From the NCBI GenBank assembly GCA_024642205.1, contig JAHEBQ010000005.1, positions 62,905 to 126,904 on the forward strand: a stretch of 64,000 bases of DNA, in the 5' to 3' direction. This document shows positions 39,825 through 49,287 of this stretch, piece by piece. The position numbers were made by a program, and so were the translations under genes. The notes under the pieces are model-generated. The model did not search any database. It saw only the letters and a program-made list of their open reading frames with translations, and was not told the DNA's origin. The first letter of the stretch is position 1; the number at the start of each line of letters is the position of its first letter. This stretch comes from Planctomycetaceae bacterium. GTDB taxonomy: Bacteria; Planctomycetota; Planctomycetia; Pirellulales; Pirellulaceae.

Positions 39825-42323
39825 CTATTTTTTTTTCTTTTGAGTCACCAGAAGATTGAAAGTTCCACTTTCAAAAGTACTCTCGGTTCCGTTCAGTTCG
39901 GACGACTCTATTGCGAATCGAATCTCGAACACCCTGAAAACATTTTTCCGTCCAGTAGTTTCCCAGTCACTTGTGTCTTCGGCAAAATCGGCCTTTATTT
40001 TAAGATTCTCCAGATCCGATGCCTCCAGCAGCCAGGCAACGCCATCGAAAGTTCCTGCCGAAAGCGAAACGAAGTCCGGAAGTCCGTTGAGTGTAATAAG
40101 ATGCGATTCCGAGCCGTCGCGGTCGAAGAATCCACCCGAGAATGGCATTCGACCGGACTTCCCGGTCACGATTCCAAAGTCAAGAAACTCAAAATCGCCA
40201 CCATCAACCACGGCATGGATGATGACATCGATCGATGCTGCCAGGTCATCACGGTAGACACCGTTTTCCCCCGGTATCACCCTCAGGGTAAAATCCGCAT
40301 CCGAATTTTGACCAGGCAGAATCGTCAGGTCGTTCAGATCGCTGGCTTGTAATTCATACACGCCATTTCCCAGCGACTCACCATGGCTCAAGACCGCACT
40401 GGACGGCACGCCCTCAATCTTGACATGATCGAATTCCGTTGAAATCTCAAGCTCGATCGGCACGTCTTCATCGCCTGTGGCGGTCGACGCGACATCAAAA
40501 CCCTTCACGTCAATATTGACGGTCACTGTCGCAATGTTGCTGAAGGATCGGCCATCGGTCAGAGAATATTGAAACTGGTCTTCCCCTTCAAATCCTTCGT
40601 CCGGCGTGTAGTTGATCGTGCCGTCTGCGTTTAGCGAAACGGAACCATGCTGGCCTTGCGAAAAGTCGTTGACGCGCATCGGGGTCGGCGGAATTTCGAC
40701 TTGGACGTCATCAATTCCGGCTTCGACCAGACTTCCCATTCCACCATCGGCAGCTTCGACGAGAATCTGGATGTTCTCCCCGGAAAATTCGCTCAGGCCA
40801 ATGGAAAACTCGACCCACTCGCCACCCCGATCTTCGGACTTACCTCGCTGTTCCAGGACAACCTGAGACGAACCCTCGCCGACCACGGTGACGCGAAAGT
40901 AGTCTTCGCTGTCAGAATTGCTCAAATGCGCGAAATTGTATTTGAAGGACAGGACGGCGTCGACCGGAACGGCAATGCTCTCCGACAATGCAGAAGTCAC
41001 ACCGGCATCGACATCATCAAATCCGACAGTGCCATCATCATCGCCACCGGTCACGAACGCCCGATGCCCTGAGGCTGCATCTTCCAGTTGAAGCGGAACA
41101 CCGTTCCAGGATGTCCCAACTGGATCGGTCGCTGCCCAGATTCCTGAGGTCGCGGTATCGTCTCCGTTTGGATTTGTGGTCCAGGCTGGCGAGTTTGATT
41201 CAAAGCCATCCGCGAAAACGATTTTTCTTTGGTGAGTTGGAATATCGTTTTCCATGATATCCAGCGTTCCCCCAGCGTCGAAGGTATCGTCTACCGCAAC
41301 GGGCGCTGGATCGTCAAACACGTTCAAGCGAATCTCGTAGACATTGTTTTCCTCATTCGATTCATTGACGCCTCTCTCCGGGTCGAGGTAGTACTTCAAT
41401 ACGTACTCGCCAGAGATTTCCGGCGTCCAACGTTCCGCAAACGGATCGTCGTCGCGCGTGTTCAGAAATTCGCCTTCGACTGCAGAACCGGCTTTCGCAT
41501 TTCCAACAACGGCTCCAGCCCAGACGATTTTTCCCATATCGCTGGCATGGTAAATGTCTACTTCGGAGTAATTGTGGTAATTTCCGCCTTGTCGATTGAT
41601 CCATTTGGCAGGAATACTCACCGCATCACCCACCTTGACTTCCTGATTTAGCACGGTGTCAAGATGCCCGGTATCAAATTCAAAATCTGGTTGGCCGACC
41701 TGCAATTGAGCGAAGAAACGTGCACCAACTTCGGTCGAATCGACATCGTAGTGCATCAAATTGATCGACAACCGATCCCACCCTGACTCGACTACCCAAT
41801 GGTTGGCCAACCCCCCGACAACTCCGCACACACCATTGGCCTCGACGTCACGCTCTCCGCCGGAGAACCGCCCGTCGTTGTAGTCAATCAGGCTTGCGGA
41901 CGAGAGATCACCAATTTTGCTCACATAGCCTTCTGCTGCAAAAGTCCCGGTCGTTGCGGCCGATTCAAATCCGATCTCGATTACCTCGACCTGATCACCT
42001 TCGACCAACTCAAGCGTTCGATTGGCGGGAGTCAGAGTGCGAACCTCTCCGTTTACGAGAACCCTCAAATACGAAATTGCATCCTCTTGAATCCCGATTC
42101 CGGTATCTTCAAAGTCAGAGGTGACATACCCGCCATCCACCGTTGGGTCCGTATCGATGCCGGTCACCGACAAAACTCGTCGATCTTCCAGGCTTTCATA
42201 ACGGAGGATTCGGTCGCTCTGCTGTCGCCCAGGTTGGGTTTCCGGGCCAATGAGTTTCTTGAGCGTGGCCACAGATTCTCCGACGGCACGGCGAATGGGG
42301 TTTAGTGGTTTGCACGAATCCAT
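39825..42323 (-). CDS. large exported LEPR-XLL protein with cadherin/VCBS-like repeats
   Basis: About 832 residues from the ATG used here; alternative starts up to 42383 add at most 20 residues and none has a good ribosome site. The planctomycete LEPR-XLL export motif appears as YESLEDRRVLS near residues 44-54. Then come a CARDB-like module (about 210-340, ending KYYLDPERGVNESNEENNVY), a MAM/CUB-like beta-sandwich (about 370-550, FSIGLSEFSGENIQILVEAA) and cadherin/VCBS-like repeats with DEGFEGEDQFQYSLTDG and NIATVTVNI. It is Asp/Glu-rich and probably calcium-binding and extracellular. The protein ends QKKKK, encoded by a nine-A tract next to the stop. Confidence 0.72.
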   Translation of the reverse strand: MDSCKPLNPIRRAVGESVATLKKLIGPETQPGRQQSDRILRYESLEDRRVLSVTGIDTDPTVDGGYVTSDFEDTGIGIQEDAISYLRVLVNGEVRTLTPANRTLELVEGDQVEVIEIGFESAATTGTFAAEGYVSKIGDLSSASLIDYNDGRFSGGERDVEANGVCGVVGGLANHWVVESGWDRLSINLMHYDVDSTEVGARFFAQLQVGQPDFEFDTGHLDTVLNQEVKVGDAVSIPAKWINRQGGNYHNYSEVDIYHASDMGKIVWAGAVVGNAKAGSAVEGEFLNTRDDDPFAERWTPEISGEYVLKYYLDPERGVNESNEENNVYEIRLNVFDDPAPVAVDDTFDAGGTLDIMENDIPTHQRKIVFADGFESNSPAWTTNPNGDDTATSGIWAATDPVGTSWNGVPLQLEDAASGHRAFVTGGDDDGTVGFDDVDAGVTSALSESIAVPVDAVLSFKYNFAHLSNSDSEDYFRVTVVGEGSSQVVLEQRGKSEDRGGEWVEFSIGLSEFSGENIQILVEAADGGMGSLVEAGIDDVQVEIPPTPMRVNDFSQGQHGSVSLNADGTINYTPDEGFEGEDQFQYSLTDGRSFSNIATVTVNIDVKGFDVASTATGDEDVPIELEISTEFDHVKIEGVPSSAVLSHGESLGNGVYELQASDLNDLTILPGQNSDADFTLRVIPGENGVYRDDLAASIDVIIHAVVDGGDFEFLDFGIVTGKSGRMPFSGGFFDRDGSESHLITLNGLPDFVSLSAGTFDGVAWLLEASDLENLKIKADFAEDTSDWETTGRKNVFRVFEIRFAIESSELNGTESTFESGTFNLLVTQKKKK

Positions 42324-42581
42324 GATATTACAATGCGGCAGGGAGAATTTAGATAGCATGTCTCTGCCGAAACAATATGTCACTAAACGACACGACGACG
42401 ACTAAAAATCGTTGTTTTTCTGCTTCTTCCAGGGCCGATGTTGTCTAAACGAAACATCCGGTCGAGAATTCAGACTTGATCCACGCGGATCGGCAATTTG
42501 GCAGGTTGTCTGCCGATCACGCGAGCGTTTAGATCATCTGGACATTGTGAACGCCGGTAAAAAAAAGGAGATTCTTTTAGA

Positions 42582-43193
42582 ATGGCGAAGTTCCGATTGA
42601 TACTGGGTACGCGCAACTCAAAGAAATTGAGTGAGCTTCAACGCCTGCTGGCCCCCTATCCTCATATCAACCTCGGTTGCCTGGCGGATATCCCTGATTC
42701 GATCGAAGTCGAAGAAACCGGTACCACGTTTGAGGAAAACGCGATCTTGAAAGCAGCCGTGCAAGCCAGGCATCTGCGACAGTGGGTCCTCGGCGAAGAC
42801 AGCGGGATCAGCGTCGATGCCCTCGGAGGCGCGCCAGGGGTCTATTCCGCTCGATTCTCTGGAGACAACGCGACCGACGAATCCAACAATGGCATGCTAT
42901 TGGAAAAACTCGCCGGAATTCCAATGGAAAAACGAACCGCATGGTACACCTGCCACATGGCGCTTGCAGATCCACTGGGCGAAATCAAGTTCAGTTGCGA
43001 AGCCAGGTGCTACGGCCGAATCCTGACTGAACAGAAAGGGACCGGAGGTTTCGGCTACGACCCCATGTTTGAGATCCCGGAATACCACCGGACATTCGGG
43101 GAATTGGGGGACACGGTCAAATCCATCCTTAGTCATCGCGCGCGGGCCAATCGCATGTTTGTGCCGCAACTCCTGGCGTTGCTCAAAACCTGA
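42582..43193 (+). CDS. rdgB: XTP/dITP pyrophosphatase (RdgB/HAM1)
   Basis: 203 residues; hydrolyses dITP, XTP and related non-canonical purine triphosphates to keep them out of DNA. Signatures: LGTRNSKKLSELQRLL near 8, EETGTTFEENAILKA near 44-58, the catalytic EDSGISVDALGGAPGVYSAR near 71-90, GTGGFGYDPMF near 148, and LSHRARA near 183. An AAGGAGA ribosome site precedes the ATG. It stands alone between a minus-strand surface protein and a minus-strand TPR protein. Confidence 0.95.
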   Translation: MAKFRLILGTRNSKKLSELQRLLAPYPHINLGCLADIPDSIEVEETGTTFEENAILKAAVQARHLRQWVLGEDSGISVDALGGAPGVYSARFSGDNATDESNNGMLLEKLAGIPMEKRTAWYTCHMALADPLGEIKFSCEARCYGRILTEQKGTGGFGYDPMFEIPEYHRTFGELGDTVKSILSHRARANRMFVPQLLALLKT

Positions 43194-43229
43194 GCGCAAC
43201 CATCAGTCGCTGCACCACATAACGATCCG

Positions 43230-43550
43230 TTACCGCAGATTCGTGTTTACGCTTTCCGCTTTTTGAATGTAAATCGGATCGCGCGTCCCTTCAAAAGCTC
43301 TTTGATAGGTCACGCTCAGAGCTGCCGCGTTGAAGTCATCCGGTTCGAGCTGATAGGCAGTCTCGGCATGCGCGACAGACTTGTCATGGACTTCCGTCTT
43401 GTGATAAAGCACTGCAAGCGCCAGATGAGCGCGAACAAAGTTTTCGTCGCGTTCCAGGATTTCGTTCAGCTTGGCGATTGCTTCATCGTTCTTGCCGTCA
43501 TTTTTTAATTGATCGGCCTCTTTTTCCAGCGCCAGTATTTCCGGACTCAT
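43230..43550 (-). CDS. small tetratricopeptide-repeat protein
   Basis: 106 residues, almost entirely TPR helices: DGKNDEAIAKLNEILERDEN and NFVRAHLALAVLYHKTEVHD are one canonical repeat pair, followed by DKSVAHAETAYQLEPDDFNA. There is no signal peptide, so it should be a cytoplasmic protein-interaction module. GGGAG six bases before the ATG supports the start. Partner unknown. Confidence 0.8.
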   Translation of the reverse strand: MSPEILALEKEADQLKNDGKNDEAIAKLNEILERDENFVRAHLALAVLYHKTEVHDKSVAHAETAYQLEPDDFNAAALSVTYQRAFEGTRDPIYIQKAESVNTNLR

Positions 43551-43719
43551 ACGTCTCTCCCAACCAGTAAAATGTTTTCCGCATTATTGCGAGCACAGCC
43601 AATTTGGCAATTTACGATTTACGTAATCACCCAGCGTTACCGGTACAGTAGCAGGGTTCCGCCACGATACACAACCAGGTCAATTAGCATGGTTTCCGTT
43701 TCGCCGGATCCAAAAGAAT

Positions 43720-43744
43720 GGCGGGAGCCATACCGACTCCCGCC
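43720..43744 (-). terminator. probable terminator of ppdK
   Basis: Minus-strand perfect 8-base-pair stem (GGCGGGAG/CTCCCGCC) with a nine-base loop and an ATTCTTTT tail. It lies about 30 bases after the stop codon. Confidence 0.6.
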
Positions 43745-43772
43745 GTGGAATCTCACATTGCCGCTGGAATGG

Positions 43773-46514
43773 TCATCCTTCGATCGCGGCCTGGGCCGCG
43801 GCCAAGCGTGCGATCGGGACGCGATACGGCGAACAGCTGACATAGTCCAGTCCGGCACGAACACAGAATTTGACCGAATTCGGTTCTCCCCCGTGTTCTC
43901 CGCAAATACCACATTTCAGGTCCGCGCGGGTCTGCCGGCCTTTCTGGACTGCCATTTCAACCAGTTGTCCCACGCCGTTTTCGTCGATTTGGGCAAACGG
44001 GTCAACTTCCAGCATCTTCTTCTCCAGATAGTCCGGAAGAAATGTCCCGATGTCGTCGCGGCTGTAGCCAAATGTCATTTGGGTCAAGTCGTTGGTGCCG
44101 AAACTGAAGAACTCGGCGGTTTCGGCGATCCTGTCTGCGGTCAAAGCGGCCCGTGGAATCTCGATCATTGTACCGACCAGGTATTTGACTTTCGATTTCT
44201 CCCGCTTGATGATCTCATCCGCGACTCGGCGAACGATTTTTTCAAGGTAGTCAAGTTCGGCTTTGGTTCCAATCAACGGAATCATGATTTCGGGGACGAC
44301 CTTGACACCCTGCTTCATAACCTGAACTGCCGCTTCGATGATCGCTTGTGTCTGCATCTCACACAGTACAGGAAACGTAATGCTCAATCGACATCCACGG
44401 TGACCAAGCATCGGATTGAACTCGTGCAGTGCTTCAACTCGATCCCGAATTTTTTCCAGCGGCACTCCAATTTCGCCGGCCATCTTCTTCATGTCCTCTT
44501 CCGTTTGAGGCAGGAATTCGTGAAGCGGCGGATCGAGAAGTCGAATTGTCACCGGTTTGCCGTCCATCGCCTTGAAGATGCCTGCGAAATCCTTTCGTTG
44601 GTGCGGCAACAGGCGTTTGATCGCCTTGTTTCGTTCGACATCACTTTCGGCCAGTATGAAACGGCGAACATCCGTGATTCGATCGCCTTCGAAAAACATA
44701 TGTTCGGTTCGGCAAAGCCCAATACCTTCGGCTCCAAACGCAATTGCAGCTGCCGAATCGGCGGGTGAATCTGCATTGGTTCGGACTTTGATCTGCCGAT
44801 ATTTGTCGGACCACTCGGAAATGGTCTGGTACATCCTGAAGATCCAGTGCTTCTGGGCAGATTTTTTGCCTTCCACCAAACCGGCGACCACCGGGGACGA
44901 CTCGGAAGGAATTTCTCCCTCATAAACCTTTCCAGTAGAACCGTTGAGCGAAATGATATCGCCTTCCTTGAAGACCTTGCTCCCGACGGCGACCGTCCCG
45001 TGTTTGTAGTCGATCTTGAGGTCACCAGCGCCGCAAATACAGCATTTACCCCAACCTCGAGCCACGACCGCCGCATGAGAGGTCATGCCGCCAGTACTGG
45101 TCAAAATCCCTTCGGCCGCACCCATTCCACCGACGTCTTCAGGCGACGTCTCGTGGCGAACCAGAACCAGCTTCCGCTGGGGATGCTTCTGTTTGATTTC
45201 TTCAGCTTTTTTCGAACTCAGGACGATCTCGCCAACGGCAGCACCGGGTCCGGCAGGAAGACCGACGCAGAAAGGAGACTTGGTGGCTTCAATCGCGGCG
45301 TCAAAAATCGGAAACAGCAATTGCTCCAGATCGCTACCGGTTACTGTTTGCAGGGCGGTTTTGGGATTGAGCAACTTGGGCAGCTTTGCACCGGTAACCA
45401 CATCGACTCCGGTTGCCATCTCCACTGCCCAGCGAATTCCGGCGATGCCAACGCGTTTCGCATTGCGGGTCTGAAGCATATAGAGCTTGCCCTGCTGGAT
45501 CGTAAATTCCACGTCCTGAGGATACTTGTAATGCTTCTCCAGCATCGCCATCGTCTTGAGCAATTGCTTGCCGGCTTTGACCAGCCCTTTGTCCGTTTCA
45601 TTTTGCAAATCGTCCAGGTTTTGCGGAGTCCGAATTCCGGCAACGACGTCTTCACCCTGAGCATTGATCAGGTACTCGCCCATCGGCTTGGCTTCACCGG
45701 TCGAACCGTCGCGAGTGAATGCAACGCCGGTCGCACAATCATCTCCCATGTTACCGAACACCATCGCTTGCACGTTGACCGCGGTTCCAATCAATCCAGT
45801 AATCTTGTTGAGGACCCGGTACTTGACCGCCCGTTCGGATTGCCACGAATCGAACACGGCATTGATTGAGTATTCCAGCTGTTTCATCGGATCCTGCGGG
45901 AAATCCTCACCAACGTGCTGTTTGTAGATTTTCTTGTAATCGTCAACTAGCTCTTCCAATTGACTGGCGGTCAGGTCGGTATCCAGATTCGCGTGGTATT
46001 TTCGCTTGATCGCAGTCAGGGCTTCTTCAAAGTGATGATGTTCAATGGTCGACCTGGGCCCCATCACAACATCGCCGAACATGTCGATAAAGCGCCGATA
46101 GCAATCCCAGGCGGCTCTTGGGTTCTTCGTGACCTCGATGAACCCGTGGACAGATTTGTCATTCATGCCGAGGTTCAGAACCGTATCCATCATGCCTGGC
46201 ATTGATTGTGCGGCACCGGATCGAACGGAAACCAACAATGGATTTTTCGCCGCTCCCAGCTTTTTGCCTTCCAGTTTTTCCAGCTTGGCCAATTCCGATT
46301 TGACTTGCTGCATCATCTCTTTGGGATAGGAACCATTGCTTTCGTAGTATCCGCACGCTTCCGTCGAAACGGTAAACCCCGGAGGAACGGGAATGTCAGC
46401 GTTTGACATTTCAGCAAGATTGGCGCCTTTACCGCCCAGCAACTGCCGCATCGAGCGATCGCCGTCGGTCATTTTCTTGCCACCACCGTAAAAGTAGACG
46501 TATTTCTTTGCCAT
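43773..46514 (-). CDS. ppdK: pyruvate, phosphate dikinase
   Basis: 913 residues; interconverts pyruvate + ATP + phosphate and PEP + AMP + pyrophosphate. The N-terminal nucleotide-binding half starts VYFYGGGKKM...LLGGKGANLAEM; the swivelling phosphohistidine domain has GGMTSHAAVVARGWGKCC near 455, with the catalytic His; the C-terminal PEP-binding TIM barrel has GIGLCRTEHMFF near 570 and KCGICGEHGG near 870. Length matches the family. AAGG precedes the ATG. It may support gluconeogenesis alongside the nearby pyruvate dehydrogenase and glycerate kinase. Confidence 0.97.
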   Translation of the reverse strand: MAKKYVYFYGGGKKMTDGDRSMRQLLGGKGANLAEMSNADIPVPPGFTVSTEACGYYESNGSYPKEMMQQVKSELAKLEKLEGKKLGAAKNPLLVSVRSGAAQSMPGMMDTVLNLGMNDKSVHGFIEVTKNPRAAWDCYRRFIDMFGDVVMGPRSTIEHHHFEEALTAIKRKYHANLDTDLTASQLEELVDDYKKIYKQHVGEDFPQDPMKQLEYSINAVFDSWQSERAVKYRVLNKITGLIGTAVNVQAMVFGNMGDDCATGVAFTRDGSTGEAKPMGEYLINAQGEDVVAGIRTPQNLDDLQNETDKGLVKAGKQLLKTMAMLEKHYKYPQDVEFTIQQGKLYMLQTRNAKRVGIAGIRWAVEMATGVDVVTGAKLPKLLNPKTALQTVTGSDLEQLLFPIFDAAIEATKSPFCVGLPAGPGAAVGEIVLSSKKAEEIKQKHPQRKLVLVRHETSPEDVGGMGAAEGILTSTGGMTSHAAVVARGWGKCCICGAGDLKIDYKHGTVAVGSKVFKEGDIISLNGSTGKVYEGEIPSESSPVVAGLVEGKKSAQKHWIFRMYQTISEWSDKYRQIKVRTNADSPADSAAAIAFGAEGIGLCRTEHMFFEGDRITDVRRFILAESDVERNKAIKRLLPHQRKDFAGIFKAMDGKPVTIRLLDPPLHEFLPQTEEDMKKMAGEIGVPLEKIRDRVEALHEFNPMLGHRGCRLSITFPVLCEMQTQAIIEAAVQVMKQGVKVVPEIMIPLIGTKAELDYLEKIVRRVADEIIKREKSKVKYLVGTMIEIPRAALTADRIAETAEFFSFGTNDLTQMTFGYSRDDIGTFLPDYLEKKMLEVDPFAQIDENGVGQLVEMAVQKGRQTRADLKCGICGEHGGEPNSVKFCVRAGLDYVSCSPYRVPIARLAAAQAAIEG

Positions 46515-46985
46515 GTTCTTGAGCCTTGTTTTTTGCTTGAAAATCTTGGAAGGATTGTTTATTAAGTCGAATTCGAATTGCCAGTCCGAGGAATTTCCGC
46601 AGTTGTTATTAACCGAGGCAACTCAAAGAATCGCGGCACTTTCGTCACGAGTCGCCGCAGTTTCCAACTTCCGCCTTCATTGACCGGGCACGACCAACCC
46701 GTTCACGCCGCATTCAGAGGCAATAAGGTAACAACGGGACCGCTAATGGTAAAGATCACGCTGTCGGCCCGGACTATTAGCGTGCAAATGAATCGCGTTA
46801 TGCCGACCTAACGGAGAATCAAGTCGTTTATTTGAATCGCCAAATTCAGCTGAATTCCAGAAAAAGCCAGTCGCTCATTTGCTCGTTTGGACGATAATTG
46901 GACGTCGAATTCGAAGGACAACCGGGGTTTGGACCAAGTGCCAAGTAAAGCATGGTTTGTTTGTTTTTCAAGAGGAATTGACTGG
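46515..46985. other. divergent intergenic region with stem-loop
   Basis: 471 bases between ppdK and the methyltransferase. A 10-base-pair stem (46741-46750 with 46773-46782; CGCTAATGGT/ACTATTAGCG, one G-U) lies midway; it has no T-run and may be an operator or RNA element. Frames reading in from the left toward the methyltransferase lack good starts. AGAGGA at 46971-46976 serves the methyltransferase GTG. Confidence 0.5.
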
Positions 46986-47789
46986 GTGAACCGCCGTTGG
47001 ATTATCATTATTCTTGCTGTGATCGGGCTGTTTATCAGTTACCTGATCGCTTCTTCGTTCAATGCGACCAAGCCACAAAACCAGTTCTCACCGGCCATCG
47101 CCGGACGAACGAATTCTACTCAATCTTTTCCAAGTGATCCAAGGATCAAGGATTGGAAATCCGTTGAAGATTTCGAGCAGAACCTCGCCGTGTTCGAGAC
47201 CGTGTTTTGGGATCCGAGAGATACGACCAGCTTGCGGGAGTTGATTCGCCAGCCCGGGGTGATTGCAGGAAAAGACGTTCTTGAAATCGGCACGGGTTCC
47301 GGTTTGTTGGCACTCTGCTGTATTCGGGCAGGCGCCAAAAAAGTTGTAGCGACCGACGTAAACACTGCCGCGATTGCCAACGCGATTTATAACGCCGAAC
47401 ATCTCGAACTGGCGGATCGTCTGGAGGCAAGACTGGTCCAACTGGATGAGTCCTCGGCTTTTTCCGTCATCAAGCCGGAAGAAAAATTTGAGCTGATCGT
47501 TTCCAACCCGCCGTGGGTCAATCGAGAACCGCAATCGATTGACGAGTACGCGTTGTATGATGCAAACTTCGAATTGATGAAGTCCCTATTCGAAGGACTG
47601 CGCGACCATTTGAAACCGGGCGGACGGGTCTTGCTGGCTTATGGATGCGTGGACGCGATTCGGACGCTGGAAAAACTCGCGTCAGAACACGAGTTCGGCT
47701 TCATTATTCGAGACACACGAAATCTGGCCGACCTCCCCGAGGAATTTTTGCCCGGCATGCTGGTGGAGATTCAGGTCCCGGGACAATAA
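46986..47789 (+). CDS. membrane-anchored SAM-dependent methyltransferase
   Basis: 267 residues from a GTG with AGAGGA nine bases upstream; the open frame continues back to 46887 without a better start. One membrane helix (about 5-24, IIIILAVIGLFISYLIASSF) precedes a class I methyltransferase domain: VLEIGTGSGLLALCCIRAGA near 97 (motif I), VVATDVN, and LIVSNPPWVN near 168, the NPPW motif of HemK/PrmC-, RsmC- and N6-adenine-type enzymes. The target could be a protein Gln, a base or a small molecule. The 3' end overlaps the convergent glycerate kinase gene by 19 bases. Confidence 0.78.
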   Translation: MNRRWIIIILAVIGLFISYLIASSFNATKPQNQFSPAIAGRTNSTQSFPSDPRIKDWKSVEDFEQNLAVFETVFWDPRDTTSLRELIRQPGVIAGKDVLEIGTGSGLLALCCIRAGAKKVVATDVNTAAIANAIYNAEHLELADRLEARLVQLDESSAFSVIKPEEKFELIVSNPPWVNREPQSIDEYALYDANFELMKSLFEGLRDHLKPGGRVLLAYGCVDAIRTLEKLASEHEFGFIIRDTRNLADLPEEFLPGMLVEIQVPGQ

Positions 47790-49144
47790 TTCAGGACGAT
47801 CCTCAGATCGCAGACATTCGTGAACGTGTTCGCGACACTCAGGAGAAGATGATGCTTCGCAAAAAAAGCATAACTGTCACAGTGTGCGAGTGAAGAGTTT
47901 ATTTCTTCCAATAGGAATGGCTTTTCGGATTCGTTGATCGAGCTGATCCATTTGGAATCAAACCAGGCCCCTGCTACCGGGACATTTCCGTCTTCTCCGT
48001 CGGTTCCACCTGAAAGCAAACAGAACCCGGAGTTTGGATCCAGCTGATACTCCATGATTGCTTTCAGCGCCGATAGTACCAGGTGCTGATTCCGTCCCCC
48101 CTGGCCCGGGACATCGCACAGCGTAACTGTGGTTTCTCCACCGGTGATCCGGCAAATCGGTCCCGGCCTGATGCTGTCTTGAGCAATCTGGATTGCCACA
48201 CTGCGTCCAACCGTTCCTGCGTCGCCTTCATTACCCGAGGGCGTCACCAGTTCGACTTGGTATCCCAGCTCGAGGGCCTTTTGCCGGGCAGCCAACTGAG
48301 CTGTTTTAACGTTGCCGATCACTAAATTGGAGACATTGACTTCGCCACGAAATTTCGACTCCCGAGTTGAATTCGATTCCAGGACCTTCCAAACAGCTTC
48401 CGGCAATCCACTGCGATCGGGGTCAAACTTTTTCAAGACTTCAATCGCAGAGATTTCATCCGCTGGCTCGACGGTAGGACCTGACGCAATGACATCGAGG
48501 TTGTCGCCGACGACGTCCGACACAAGCAATGAAATGACCGGCGCGCCTCCGGAAGCGTTTCCCAATCGCCCCCCTTTGACTTGACTGATGGCTCGACGCA
48601 CGGCATTCAGTTCATAAATTGACGCGCCGGCATGACTCAAGAAAGTCGTTGTCGTGCGAAACTGATTCAACGTAATTGGAGCCACCGGTTTTTCAAGCAA
48701 GGCAGAGCCGCCGCCTGAGATCAGGCAAATACACAGGTCGCTGGGACCCGCAGAGCGAACGAATTCAAGAATACGATCCGTCCCCGCAATCACACCTGGC
48801 GTCGGCAGGTTCTCCCCCGGCGGTCGGCAACCCACGATCGAAACGACTTGAGTTGCCAGCACCTTGTCGTCGGGAACATTGATCTGACCGACGATGGGAA
48901 TCCGACCCAGCCACGATTCGCCGAGTGCCTGTTCAAATCCAACTGCCATCGCGGCACTTGCCTTGCCGAATCCAACCAGTACGATTCGCCGGATTTTTCG
49001 CGTTGAGAATTCCAGGTTGCCAATGTTCAATACGCCATCGGTAACGCCGATAACATCCTTCACCAGTTTGCGACCATCCACGGCCGCCACGCCAGCATTC
49101 CAAATGGCAATTGCATCTTCTCGCAGGCTTCCTGGATAATTCAT
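47771..49144 (-). CDS. glycerate 2-kinase (MOFRL/GckA family)
   Basis: 457 residues; phosphorylates D-glycerate to 2-phosphoglycerate. The N-terminal DUF4147 Rossmann-like domain carries LVGFGKASAAMAVGFEQAL near 53-71, CRPPGENLPTPG near 105, LISGGGSALLEKP near 140 and NAVRRAISQVKGGRLG near 170. The C-terminal MOFRL domain has CRITGGETTVTL and GRNQHLVLSAL, then LLSGGTDGEDG near 398. The ATG chosen fits the family start; upstream in-frame sequence reads as leader. It may feed glycerate into gluconeogenesis with ppdK. Confidence 0.92.
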   Translation of the reverse strand: MNYPGSLREDAIAIWNAGVAAVDGRKLVKDVIGVTDGVLNIGNLEFSTRKIRRIVLVGFGKASAAMAVGFEQALGESWLGRIPIVGQINVPDDKVLATQVVSIVGCRPPGENLPTPGVIAGTDRILEFVRSAGPSDLCICLISGGGSALLEKPVAPITLNQFRTTTTFLSHAGASIYELNAVRRAISQVKGGRLGNASGGAPVISLLVSDVVGDNLDVIASGPTVEPADEISAIEVLKKFDPDRSGLPEAVWKVLESNSTRESKFRGEVNVSNLVIGNVKTAQLAARQKALELGYQVELVTPSGNEGDAGTVGRSVAIQIAQDSIRPGPICRITGGETTVTLCDVPGQGGRNQHLVLSALKAIMEYQLDPNSGFCLLSGGTDGEDGNVPVAGAWFDSKWISSINESEKPFLLEEINSSLAHCDSYAFFAKHHLLLSVANTFTNVCDLRIVLNYCPGT

Positions 49145-49287
49145 GGGTCGTTTCTGCAGAGTTTCGAAGCTCGAACAACAACTCGGCCGCCAGCCGGTAC
49201 CATGTCGCGTACTTGTTGTTTGACCAGCCTCGCTCATAATGCCGGACTCGGCAATCCGTGTCAAAGTCACCTGAGACAATTCATCTC

